In this document: positions 14,293 through 22,190 of the stretch, one piece after another
Layout: each line of letters starts with the position of its first letter
Numbering within the stretch: position 1 is the first letter of the stretch
Assembly: GCF_900110465.1 (NCBI RefSeq)
Contig: NZ_FODV01000009.1
Span: 1 to 64,000, forward strand
Reading direction: 5' to 3'
DNA: 64,000 nt
DNA from: Halogranum amylolyticum
Lineage (GTDB): Archaea > Halobacteriota > Halobacteria > Halobacteriales > Haloferacaceae
The notes under the pieces: model-generated
The model's database searches: none
What the model was told of the DNA's origin: nothing
What the model saw: the letters and a program-made list of their open reading frames with translations, nothing else
Position numbers and translations under genes: made by a program

Positions 14293-14803
14293 TGCTCGCC
14301 CCCAGTGTAAACGCGTATGCTTGTAATAATAAACCAACTAATAAAATAATCGATCCTATAATTCTAAACCTTCGATCGAGTTTATTCAACCCCGTCGTTG
14401 TTAATTCAGAGACCATGGTTGTAATCCGACTTACAGGAACTTCCTCTGAATTGTCCCTATCCTCATATATTATCTGAACCTCATTTTTTACCTTTATCCG
14501 ATTAATTTTTATAGGTTTGCCGTGATCGTCCAGACAGGCCATAATTTCGTCACATAGAGAGTCAAACCCATCGTCACACGGTAGAACGTGACCTTCTGAA
14601 AATAGCTTATCTCTTGCTGCTTTAATAGAATCTGCATTATCTAGATGAGTCCTATACAGTTCCCCGACAATTGGAATGTCATCCCGATAGGACCCTAACT
14701 CTGGGACGGCTAAAAGAAAAACTCCACTCAAATCCAATATGAGTCCAGCTATTCCGTATACCCAGTGACTTTGAACTTCTATCCCAAAAATAGCTGGAGA
14801 CAT
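14285..14803 (-). CDS. Two-helix membrane protein, 172 aa (cassette gene 3)
   Basis: Third gene of the AT-rich cassette. N-terminal helix (YGIAGLILDLSGVFLLAV), a soluble middle with DDGFDSLCDEI and a β-rich NEVQIIYEDRD segment, and a C-terminal helix (FRIIGSIILLVGLLLQAYAF). The order and landmarks match the 165-aa virion-operon protein at 7340-7837, so I infer homology at low identity. It starts 3 nt after the upstream gene ends. The stop lies in the inner att-like repeat. Probably from a related virus and possibly retained as an exclusion factor. Confidence 0.7.
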   Translation of the reverse strand: MSPAIFGIEVQSHWVYGIAGLILDLSGVFLLAVPELGSYRDDIPIVGELYRTHLDNADSIKAARDKLFSEGHVLPCDDGFDSLCDEIMACLDDHGKPIKINRIKVKNEVQIIYEDRDNSEEVPVSRITTMVSELTTTGLNKLDRRFRIIGSIILLVGLLLQAYAFTLGASTS

Positions 14804-14806
14804 ATT

Positions 14807-15247
14807 TCAATCAACTTCTATAGAACTGACCTCATCGGGAGATAATTCCAGCTTCTGTGGCTCGCCAAGGTCCAGTTCACTTGAAATTGTACTAAGTTCT
14901 TCATATGTTTCAACAATCGTGTTTTTTATATCCATTTCCAACTCTTCTTCCCCCAGCGTGATTGAAGGAATATCGGAGATGTGTGTCCAGCGACGATAGA
15001 CAGAGCCCTCGCGTTTCTCGTCTTTCCAACTATTCCCTTCAAACGAGATGTGATCTTCCTCAGGAACAATCTCAGAGAGGATATTTTTTGATAGCCCGTT
15101 CTCATCTTTCCAAGATAACCTGGCTCCCAATAACCCAAACGGCCTCGTAACTATCAGTCCATTTTTAAGATTTCTATTTTCAATTAGCTCTTCAAATTCC
15201 CCACTAATTATAAGAAGCTCCTCGCGATAATCTGTATTTGAAGTCAT
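14807..15247 (-). CDS. Hypothetical protein, 146 aa (cassette gene 2)
   Basis: Unrecognised soluble acidic protein. The start at 15247 forms an ATGA overlap with the upstream stop, which selects it over a longer frame. Features are a GLIVTRPFGLLGARLSW block, a charged ENGLSKNILSEIVPEEDH segment, a SVYRRWTHI motif, and a glutamate-rich C-terminal helix. There is no motif for nuclease, kinase or DNA binding. Its setting between an unknown 113-aa protein and a membrane protein suggests a three-part system. Confidence 0.65.
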   Translation of the reverse strand: MTSNTDYREELLIISGEFEELIENRNLKNGLIVTRPFGLLGARLSWKDENGLSKNILSEIVPEEDHISFEGNSWKDEKREGSVYRRWTHISDIPSITLGEEELEMDIKNTIVETYEELSTISSELDLGEPQKLELSPDEVSSIEVD

Positions 15248-15585
15248 ATGTCTTCCCAAGCTTTGTTGTTGTAATCCCAAATACCAAAGAGCCAGATTGG
15301 TTTATCGACTACGACCTCGGTAGCGTGTCCACCAATTGATCCTTTGTTTGGTTGGACGGGATTGGGGCCATCCACGAAGGTAGGCATCATTGACGTGTGA
15401 ACCGGGCCAAGTCGAAAATCAGGAACGTGGCCGAGTAGGTTATTGATATCTTTTGAGCTTCTAGACCCATACGAAATATATGTGGTTTTATTATTATTCG
15501 CAGCAGTAGTCATCAGCTTTTTCTCAGTAGTCAACTGGTTCTTTTCTTGAGGGTCGCCTGTGTATCTGAAATACCATTGTGACAT
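15244..15585 (-). CDS. Hypothetical protein, 113 aa (cassette gene 1)
   Basis: Unrecognised. Opens MSQWYFRYTGDP, has an asparagine/threonine-rich patch (TTAANNNKTTYISYGSRSS), a central VPDFRLGPVHTSMMPTFVDG segment, and ends in an aromatic run (IWLFGIWDYNNKAW). No clear signal peptide or helix. It is translationally coupled to gene 2. The strong AT bias compared with the chromosome, 80 bp away, marks recent transfer. An internal Met at residue 25 could be an alternative start. Confidence 0.62.
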   Translation of the reverse strand: MSQWYFRYTGDPQEKNQLTTEKKLMTTAANNNKTTYISYGSRSSKDINNLLGHVPDFRLGPVHTSMMPTFVDGPNPVQPNKGSIGGHATEVVVDKPIWLFGIWDYNNKAWEDI

Positions 15586-15666
15586 CGTGCCATGACACCT
15601 TTTCCCTATGTGTTACAACAGGCTAACATATGACTTTAGTGGTGGATTTGGAACACCAACCTAACT

Positions 15667-15683
15667 TCGTGAGTATCAACTGG
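15667..15683 (+). repeat. Outer att-like direct repeat in the PLD-like gene
   Basis: TCGTGAGTATCAACTGG, followed directly by chromosomal coding DNA. In the reading frame of the interrupted gene it encodes VSINW, a conserved stretch of the phospholipase-D HKD region, a sensible integration target. Confidence 0.65.
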
Positions 15684-15926
15684 AACAACAACTCCGTCCG
15701 CGAGAACCGCGAGGTCGCGGTGGTTCTCGAGGGGGAGGACCCGGCGAGTTACTACCGCGAGGTGTTCGTGGCCGACTGGCGCGGTGGAGGTGGCGGTGGA
15801 CGGCTGCCGGTGGGCGTCGTCGCCGTCGCGGCATTCGCGGTGCTCCTCGGGGTGGCTGTCGCACGGCGGAGAATCGAGTTCGCGGACGGGACGTCAGTCG
15901 GTGGCGAGGTGTTCGAGACCGATTAG
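15669..15926 (+). pseudogene. 3' fragment of a phospholipase-D-like protein gene
   Basis: Residues from SINWNNNSVRENREVAVVLE onward match the end of the second HKD motif and the tail of haloarchaeal PLD-like proteins (YYREVFVADW, glycine linker, then a C-terminal transmembrane helix). The N-terminal bulk, including both catalytic HxK motifs, is missing. It should lie left of the element, outside this window. A continuous frame reaches back to an ATG at 15630 in element DNA, encoding a chimeric 98-aa product of doubtful meaning. The stop overlaps the convergent RecJ-like gene by 4 nt. Confidence 0.75.
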
Positions 15927-17824
15927 TCGTTGATCGTCGGCGTGCTCGAGAGATCCTCGTCGAGGTCGGCGTCGGCCATCTTCTCGACGAGGCTGTCGAT
16001 GACCTCCTCGCGCATCCCCTTGACGAACTTGATGGAGCCGACGACGAGGTGACCGCCGCCGTTGACGCCGCCGCCGACGACCTCCTCGTTCAGTTCGGCG
16101 ACCATCTGTGGGATGTCGAGACGGACGCCGTCGGAACGGAGGACGGCGAAGTCCGGCCCGTAGCCGATGGTGATGACGGGTTCGCCCGTCTCGGTCACCT
16201 TCTCGTCGTGGAGTTTCCCCGTGGTCTTCCCCGGTGCAGGGTAGGTGAAGCGGTGGGCGAAACTGTCGAGGTCGATGCGGTAGAGGTGGGCACCGCTCTC
16301 GAGGCGTTCGTGGTCGACGTGGGACTCGACGGCGTCGAGCTGTCGCTGGACGTCGCGCTCGGCGCGCGTCGAGAGGAACTCGACGAGTTCGCGGTGGCGC
16401 CCCTCGTCGTCGCAACCGACGTTGAGCACGTCGTTGACGAACGACTCGCCGTCGGAGTAGCGCAGCCAGTGGGCGGCGTAGTCGAGCGCTTCGCCCATGT
16501 CGAGCAGTTTCTCGCGGTCGTACCCCTCGGCCTCGGCGAGGTCGACGAACTCGCTCATGGTCTCGGCCTTCGAGCGGTCTGAGAGACCGGCGACCGCCGG
16601 GACGTGGCGGAGTTCGTCCGTCACCGTCGGGTCGATCATGCGCGCGAGTTCGACACACATCATCCCGGTGGTGATGCGGTAGTCCTCGTCGTAGAGGTAG
16701 GGGTTGACGTGGGCGTCGAGCAGGTGACCGACTGCCTCCGGATCGGGGTGGTGGTGGTCGACGACCGCGATGGGCATGTCGTAGTGTGCGAGGTTCTGGT
16801 ACGCCGGGACGTCCTCCTCGGTCGACCCGTTGTCGAGCATGAGGAGGAAGGGGAGCTTCTGTCCGTGGCGAGCCTGTCCCTCCAGTGCGAAGTTGAGGTC
16901 GCGGGTGACGTCCTCCATCTCGTAGAACGGGGCCTTCGAAGGGAGGCGCTTGAACAGGTGTCGCGGTGCGTCGGGGTCGGTGTGGACCTCGGCGATGTAG
17001 TTCTCGAGGGCCAACTGGACCGGCAGCGACGCACACATACCGTCGCCGTCGGCGTGGTGACGGACGCGGATGGGACGTCCCTCGAGGACGGTCCGTCGGA
17101 GGAGACGCGCGACCTCGCGGAGGTCGTCGCGGAGTTTGTCGAAAGCGGGCCACTCGACGAGTTTCTCGATCTCGTGAGGTTCGGCGCGTTCGGCGAGCTC
17201 GGCGTCGCGACGCTCCCGAGCCGACTCGGCCTGTTCGTCGGTCAGACGGGTCATCGTGCCGACCTCGATCTGTATCGCGCCCTCGTGTTCCTCGACGCTC
17301 CCGCCGATACGAACGAGGTCGTCGAGTTCGACGTCTGGGTGTGCGCGGACGCCGGCCTCCTCGAAGGCGGCGCAGGCGACGATGCCGCTCTCGTCGCTGA
17401 CGTGGAAGATTGTCGGCCCACCGGTCTGTTTGATCTGGACGACCGCCCCCTCGACGTGGACGTCCTCGCCCGTGCGGAGGTTCTCGATGCTGGTCCGTTC
17501 GGGGTCGTGGTCGACCGTCTCCGTCTGGTAGTCGTCGAGATCGGCGGCGACGAACGCGAGGTCACCGTTCTCGCGAACGTCGGAGAGTTCGACGACGAGA
17601 CGGTCACCGACGTCGTAGGAGTCGTTCAGGTTCGATTCGTGGACCAGTCCAGAGACGTTGTCGGAGACGTCGACGAAGACGCCGTAGTCGACGACGCCGT
17701 TGACGACGGCGTGATAGCGGCGTCCGACTTCGACGTCGTCGCCCGTACAATCTGGTGCGAGGTCGTAGACGACGGGTCGCGAATCTGACCCAGTGCCGGA
17801 ATCCCCGGCGTTCTCGCTGCTCAT
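15923..17824 (-). CDS. DHH-family (RecJ-like) protein with S1 and OB domains
   Basis: 633-aa phosphoesterase-type protein. An N-terminal S1 RNA-binding domain (~20-80; VVNGVVDYGVFVDVSDNVSG) and an OB fold (~100-170) precede a DHH domain (HHADGDGMCASL, LLMLDNG, VVDHHHPD). The C-terminal DHHA1-like region ends in GGGVNGGGHLVVGS. Relatives are archaeal RecJ/GAN-type exonucleases or oligonucleotide hydrolases acting on DNA or RNA (family knowledge). The exact substrate is open. The start at 17824 (MSSENAGD) is preferred to an upstream frame lacking haloarchaeal character. Confidence 0.85.
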   Translation of the reverse strand: MSSENAGDSGTGSDSRPVVYDLAPDCTGDDVEVGRRYHAVVNGVVDYGVFVDVSDNVSGLVHESNLNDSYDVGDRLVVELSDVRENGDLAFVAADLDDYQTETVDHDPERTSIENLRTGEDVHVEGAVVQIKQTGGPTIFHVSDESGIVACAAFEEAGVRAHPDVELDDLVRIGGSVEEHEGAIQIEVGTMTRLTDEQAESARERRDAELAERAEPHEIEKLVEWPAFDKLRDDLREVARLLRRTVLEGRPIRVRHHADGDGMCASLPVQLALENYIAEVHTDPDAPRHLFKRLPSKAPFYEMEDVTRDLNFALEGQARHGQKLPFLLMLDNGSTEEDVPAYQNLAHYDMPIAVVDHHHPDPEAVGHLLDAHVNPYLYDEDYRITTGMMCVELARMIDPTVTDELRHVPAVAGLSDRSKAETMSEFVDLAEAEGYDREKLLDMGEALDYAAHWLRYSDGESFVNDVLNVGCDDEGRHRELVEFLSTRAERDVQRQLDAVESHVDHERLESGAHLYRIDLDSFAHRFTYPAPGKTTGKLHDEKVTETGEPVITIGYGPDFAVLRSDGVRLDIPQMVAELNEEVVGGGVNGGGHLVVGSIKFVKGMREEVIDSLVEKMADADLDEDLSSTPTIND

Positions 17825-17916
17825 AGGCGTGATAGAATGTGGGTCGGGGTTAACCTTTCTATGCTGTCCCGACCCCTTCCGCAACCCTTAGATGGCGACG
17901 AACCGGACGTTTACCC

Positions 17917-18405
17917 ATGCGACTGTTCCGGTCGGGCGAGATCATCGGCATCGCCGCCGACACCCTCGACTTCGCGCTCGAAGCCTCCGAGGAGACCCAC
18001 CCCGACGAGTACATGGGACTGCTCCGCGGCGAAGACGCCCGCAACCTCGGGCTCGACCGGGAGGGGACCGTCGTCACCGACGTGCTCATCGTCCCCGGGA
18101 CGGAGTCGAACCCCGTGAGCGCGACCGTCCAGACGAGCATGATCCCCAACGACATGCGATCGGTCGGCTCGATCCACTCCCACCCGAACGGCGTGCTCGA
18201 GCCCAGCGACGCCGACCTCGCGACGTTCGGCAACGGCGACGTCCACATCATCGTCGGTTTCCCCTACCGCAAGAGCGACTGGCGGGCGTTCGACCGCGAG
18301 GGCAACGAGCGCCAGCTCGACGTGCTCACCGTCGACCTCGCGGACCCCGAATCGTTCTTCGACTTCACCCAGGAAGACATCGACAGTGAGCTCTCCGAGA
18401 AATGA
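17917..18405 (+). CDS. JAMM/MPN metalloprotease
   Basis: 162 aa with the complete JAMM zinc signature: [16 protein letters not shown] (HxHPx...SxxD) and an upstream glutamate in DEYMGLL. Enzymes of this family in haloarchaea remove ubiquitin-like SAMP modifiers (desampylases). Coupling to ribL by a 4-nt overlap recalls the Haloferax JAMM2-ribL arrangement (memory, not searched). Confidence in fold is high; the substrate is inferred. Confidence 0.88.
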   Translation: MRLFRSGEIIGIAADTLDFALEASEETHPDEYMGLLRGEDARNLGLDREGTVVTDVLIVPGTESNPVSATVQTSMIPNDMRSVGSIHSHPNGVLEPSDADLATFGNGDVHIIVGFPYRKSDWRAFDREGNERQLDVLTVDLADPESFFDFTQEDIDSELSEK

Positions 18406-18833
18406 CGACCGTCATCGCCCAGGGGACTTTCGATCTCCTCCACCCCGGCCACGTCCACTATCTGACCGACGCCGCCGCCCGCGGCGACGAACTACACGTC
18501 ATCGTCGCCCGCCGCGAGAACGTGACGCACAAGGCGAAACCCGTCCTCCCGGACCGCCAACGCCGCGACATGGTGGCCGCACTCGACGTCGTCGACGAGG
18601 CGCATCTCGGCCACCCCGAGGACATCTTCGTCCCCATCGAGCGCATCCAACCCGACGTCATCGTCCTCGGCTACGACCAGCACCACGACGACGACGGTAT
18701 CCGCGCGGCGCTCTCGGACCGCGGCATCGACTGCGCCGTCGAACGTGCCTCGGCCCGCGAGCCGCGGTACGAGGGCGAACTGCTGTCGACGGGGCGTATC
18801 ATCGAACGGATCGTCCACGAGCGCGTGGAGTAA
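18402..18833 (+). CDS. ribL: FAD synthase (archaeal cytidylyltransferase type)
   Basis: 143 aa. The nucleotidyltransferase signature [14 protein letters not shown] lies at the N-terminus and a late ISSTxI-like STGRIIERI at the C-terminus. Converts FMN and ATP to FAD; the archaeal RibL type. Overlaps the JAMM gene by ATGA. birA follows 66 nt later, so the locus deals with cofactors. Length is normal for the family. Confidence 0.88.
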   Translation: MTTVIAQGTFDLLHPGHVHYLTDAAARGDELHVIVARRENVTHKAKPVLPDRQRRDMVAALDVVDEAHLGHPEDIFVPIERIQPDVIVLGYDQHHDDDGIRAALSDRGIDCAVERASAREPRYEGELLSTGRIIERIVHERVE

Positions 18834-18899
18834 CGCGACAGTGCCGATCGCTCTCACGGACACCAACGCTTAGGAGCGACCGCACCGCTTCCTCAGTCG

Positions 18900-19763
18900 A
18901 TGGACTCCGAGACGCTCACGGACCGCCTGGACGCTCCCGTCGAAGTTCACGGCAGCATCCCGAACACCACCGACGAACTCAGACGACTCGCCCACGACGG
19001 CGCCCCGCACGGGACGACGGTCGTCGCCGACGAACTCACCGCCGCCCGCGGTCGAACCGGGTCGGCGTGGAGCGCCCCCTCGGGCGGCCTCTGGACGAGC
19101 ACGCTCGTCCGCCCGTCGTTCGACGCCGACCACGTCGGCCGACTCACGTTCGCCGCGGGCGTCGCCGTCGCCGACGCAGTCTCTTCGCTCGGCGTCGACG
19201 CGCGACTGAAGTGGCCGAACGACGTTCTCGTGAGTAACGCGAACGAGAGCCAGTCAGCGCGAAGCGCTGACGACGTCCTCGTCGCCGAGAAGAAACTCGC
19301 CGGGGTTCTCACCGAGTCCGTCCACGACGGCGTCCCGGTCGCGGGCAAGCCGGTCGACGAGGTGTTTCCGGACGGGGACGCACCCCTCGACTACGTGATA
19401 CTCGGAATCGGCGTCAACGCTAACGTCGACCCGACGGCCGTCGAAGCAGACCGTCCGGTGACGTCGCTGCGCGCGGCGACCGGTGACGACGTCGACCGAA
19501 CCGAGTTGGCAGTTCGCCTCCACGAGAACCTGCTGCGTCGCTGTCGGCAGGCCGAGTCGGACGACGGGTTCGCGGCAGTGCTCGACGACTACCGAGCGGC
19601 GAGCGAGACGCTCGGTCGGACGGTTCGAATCGAGCGCCGCGGTCGAGCGTCAGTCGAAGGAATCGCACGCGACGTCACCGAGACAGGTGCGCTCGTCGTC
19701 GAGACGGGGGAGGAAACGGTCGTCGTCACCGAGGGCGAGTGTCGGCGACTGCGGGGACAGTAG
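18900..19763 (+). CDS. birA: Biotin-[acetyl-CoA-carboxylase] ligase
   Basis: 287 aa, catalytic and C-terminal domains only, without the HTH repressor domain of bifunctional BirA. Visible: GRTGSAWSAPSGGLWTS (biotinoyl-AMP loop), KWPNDVLV, KKLAGVLTE, and GIGVNANV. Attaches biotin to the carboxylase carrier protein. Residues ~115-130 contain a small insertion (NANESQSARSADD) in the catalytic core, not usual in the family. Confidence 0.9.
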   Translation: MDSETLTDRLDAPVEVHGSIPNTTDELRRLAHDGAPHGTTVVADELTAARGRTGSAWSAPSGGLWTSTLVRPSFDADHVGRLTFAAGVAVADAVSSLGVDARLKWPNDVLVSNANESQSARSADDVLVAEKKLAGVLTESVHDGVPVAGKPVDEVFPDGDAPLDYVILGIGVNANVDPTAVEADRPVTSLRAATGDDVDRTELAVRLHENLLRRCRQAESDDGFAAVLDDYRAASETLGRTVRIERRGRASVEGIARDVTETGALVVETGEETVVVTEGECRRLRGQ

Positions 19764-19820
19764 CTCCGCACGGAGCAGGCGAGAGAAGGGAAAGTCGAAG
19801 AAGGTGAGAGACGATCAGTC

Positions 19821-20639
19821 TCAGTTCGCGGGCGCGAGGAGGCTGGCGGAGGCGTTACCGCCCGACTCGTTGCCAGAGGCGGTCGCGTTAGATGCCGACT
19901 CGTTGCCGGAGGCGGACTCGTTACCCGACCCGTTGCCGGAGGCCTGCTGCTCTTGGACCCACTGGTCGTACTGGTCCTGCGGCAGCACCTCGACCGTGAA
20001 GTACATCTGTGAGTGAGCGACGCCACAGTACTCCGTACAGTAGCCCTGGTAGGTGCCCGGCTCGGTCGCCACCGTCTTGATGACGTTCTCCTGTCCGGGC
20101 ATCGCGTCCTGCTTCAGCCCGAGTTCGGGTACGGCGAAGCCGTGTATGACGTCCTGTGAGGTGACCACGATGTAGACGTCCTGGTCCGCTGGCAGGACGA
20201 TCTCGGTACCGGTGTTGATACCTTCCTCAGGGTAGCTCATGTTCCAGCCCCACTGGAACGCCTCGGCGTGGACGACGACGTCGTCGTCGTCGGGAGCGAC
20301 CTCTTGGTCGGCCATGTGTGTGACGTTCGGGTTCGCGAGCACGCCGTAGGAGGCGACGCCGACGAACAGCAGAATGATGGCCGTCGCGATGGTCCACGTA
20401 ATCTCGAGCCGCCGGTTCTCACGAGTCGGCTTCGGTGAGTCGTTGTTCCTGAACTTCAGAACGGTGTAGATGAGGATGACCTCGACGAGGATCGTGATGG
20501 GCACCCCGATCAACAGCAGCCGCTCGTTGAGACCGTCGATGAGATCGATGGTCGTCGACTGCGCCGCGACCGGCTCGACGGCGAAGGCGAGGAGCGCCGC
20601 CGAGAGCACCGAAACGAGCGCGAAACGCTTGCCTTTCAT
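19821..20639 (-). CDS. coxB: Cytochrome c oxidase subunit II
   Basis: 272 aa. Signal peptide, two transmembrane helices, then the cupredoxin domain with the CuA ligands: IHGFAVPEL (His) and GYCTEYCGVAHSQM (Cys, Cys, His, Met). Electron entry subunit of the terminal oxidase, facing outside. The tail after the cupredoxin domain is a low-complexity Gly-Asn-Glu-Ser repeat, likely an N-glycosylated spacer. Divergent from the heme-synthesis gene. Confidence 0.93.
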   Translation of the reverse strand: MKGKRFALVSVLSAALLAFAVEPVAAQSTTIDLIDGLNERLLLIGVPITILVEVILIYTVLKFRNNDSPKPTRENRRLEITWTIATAIILLFVGVASYGVLANPNVTHMADQEVAPDDDDVVVHAEAFQWGWNMSYPEEGINTGTEIVLPADQDVYIVVTSQDVIHGFAVPELGLKQDAMPGQENVIKTVATEPGTYQGYCTEYCGVAHSQMYFTVEVLPQDQYDQWVQEQQASGNGSGNESASGNESASNATASGNESGGNASASLLAPAN

Positions 20640-20775
20640 GCTGTTCGGGGGTTAGGACAACACGCGTAAATAGCTACTGACTCAGGGTTGTGCACGCGGG
20701 GGAGCGCCCACGTTCACGCGAGAAGCGCGTCGACTAAGTACCGCGATTCCTAACCATCGTGTAAGTGACTTAGCC

Positions 20776-22182
20776 GTGTCAGACACAGAGACACCCGACC
20801 GGTTCACCGGCCTGCTCGCTGCCACGGCGATGGGCGTCTATCTCCTCCTCGCCGTCGGCGCGACGACGGCCATCACCGACGCCACCGCCGCCTGTACCGC
20901 CTGGCCCGTCTGCGGCGACGGCTGGACCCTCCCCACAACCACCGACGGCTACGTTGCCGTCGGTCACCGCCTCGTCGCCTTCGTCGTCGGCGTGCTCGTC
21001 GTCGCCACCGCCGTCGTCGGCTGGCGACGCGGCGAGTCGCGACGCGTCCGCGCCGCCCTCGGCGTCTCGGTGCTGCTCTATCCCGTCCAGTCCGCACTCG
21101 GTGCCGTCGTCGCCACGACGGGCGGGACGATCGCGCTCTCGGCGCTCCACCTCGTCGTCGCGATGGTCATCTTCGCCGGCCTCGTCGCGGCGCTCGCGTG
21201 GACGCTCGAAGCACGGACCGGCGACCCGGACGACGTCCCCGACTCGACCGCGACGCTCGAACCCGACCTGCCGCCCGCAGACGACCGCCAGCCGAACGTC
21301 CCCACCGACCCCGTCGCTCGGGCGAAGGCGACCGCAGCCGCCTACTTCCGACTGACGAAGCCGCGACTGATGTGGCTGCTCTGTCTCGTCGCCTCCGCGG
21401 CGATGGCGCTCGCGGGCGGCCCCGGTCTCGACCCGCAGACCGTCCTCGCGACGCTCGGCGGCGGAGCGCTCTCTATCGGTGCCTCCGGTACGTTCAACCA
21501 CGTCCTCGAACGGGACATCGACCGTCGGATGAACCGGACGAGCGACCGTCCGCTGGCGACCGACCTCGTCCCCGTCCGCAACGCAATCGCCTTCGGCGTC
21601 CTGTTGGCAGCCGTCTCGCTGGCGCTGTTCGCGACGGTCAACCTGCTGGCGGCGGCGCTCGGCCTCGCGGCCATCCTCTTCTACAGCGTCGTCTACACGC
21701 TCATCCTGAAGCCGAACACGGTCCAGAACACGGTTATCGGCGGCGCCGCGGGGGCGCTCCCGGCGCTCATCGGCTGGGCGGCCGTCACCGGCGAGATCGG
21801 CCTCGGCGGACTGGCACTCGCGACGCTCATCTTCCTGTGGACGCCCGCGCACTTCTACAACCTCGCGCTGGCGTACAAAGACGACTACGAGCGCGGCGGC
21901 TTCCCGATGATGCCCGTCGTCCGCGGCGAGACGACGACCCGGCGACACATCCTCTGGTATCTCGGTGCGACGTTCGTCGCCGCCGGCGCGCTGGCCGCCT
22001 CCGAGGCGCTCGGCTGGGTGTACGTCCTCTCGGGCGTCGCCGTCAGCGCGGTGTTCCTCTGGGCGGTCGTCCGCCTCCACTACGAACAGACCGAGTCCGC
22101 TGCGTTCCGTGCGTTCCACGCCTCGAACGCCTACCTCGGCGTCACCTTGCTTGCCATCGTCGTCGACACGCTTGCGATCTGA
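20776..22182 (+). CDS. ctaB: CtaA-like/CtaB fusion: heme O synthase
   Basis: 468 aa, GTG start. The first ~150 residues are a four-helix, heme-A-synthase-like half with GHRLVAF and SALHLVV histidines and CTAWPVC. After a linker (~150-190) comes a full protoheme IX farnesyltransferase, with NHVLERDIDRRMNRTSDRPL containing the prenyl-diphosphate-binding aspartates, and YKDDYERGGFPM. Supplies heme O/A to the oxidase encoded divergently by coxB. A CtaA-type extension on CtaB is known in haloarchaea; whether the half-domain is catalytic is unclear. Confidence 0.88.
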   Translation: MSDTETPDRFTGLLAATAMGVYLLLAVGATTAITDATAACTAWPVCGDGWTLPTTTDGYVAVGHRLVAFVVGVLVVATAVVGWRRGESRRVRAALGVSVLLYPVQSALGAVVATTGGTIALSALHLVVAMVIFAGLVAALAWTLEARTGDPDDVPDSTATLEPDLPPADDRQPNVPTDPVARAKATAAAYFRLTKPRLMWLLCLVASAAMALAGGPGLDPQTVLATLGGGALSIGASGTFNHVLERDIDRRMNRTSDRPLATDLVPVRNAIAFGVLLAAVSLALFATVNLLAAALGLAAILFYSVVYTLILKPNTVQNTVIGGAAGALPALIGWAAVTGEIGLGGLALATLIFLWTPAHFYNLALAYKDDYERGGFPMMPVVRGETTTRRHILWYLGATFVAAGALAASEALGWVYVLSGVAVSAVFLWAVVRLHYEQTESAAFRAFHASNAYLGVTLLAIVVDTLAI

Positions 22183-22190
22183 CTCCACCC

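Larger units (their letters stand above)
1..15683. mobile_element. Pleolipovirus-like provirus, left end outside window
   Basis: This stretch is visibly AT-richer than everything to its right. It carries an integrase, many tiny ORFs and a leftward operon whose products run: multi-helix membrane protein, ~500-aa spike with signal peptide, coiled coil and C-terminal anchor, more membrane proteins, P-loop ATPase. That order is characteristic of pleolipoviruses and their proviruses (established knowledge of the family); the assignment here is inference from gene order and architecture. No rolling-circle or other replication initiator is visible, so it probably lies left of position 1. The right boundary is placed in a truncated phospholipase-D-like gene, at a 17-bp repeat (15667-15683) that recurs at 14276-14292. 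Confidence 0.8.

Noticed and set aside
15630..15926. 98-codon chimeric frame as an intact gene
   Set aside because: From 15669 it is plainly the tail of a PLD-like gene; the first 13 codons are element DNA.
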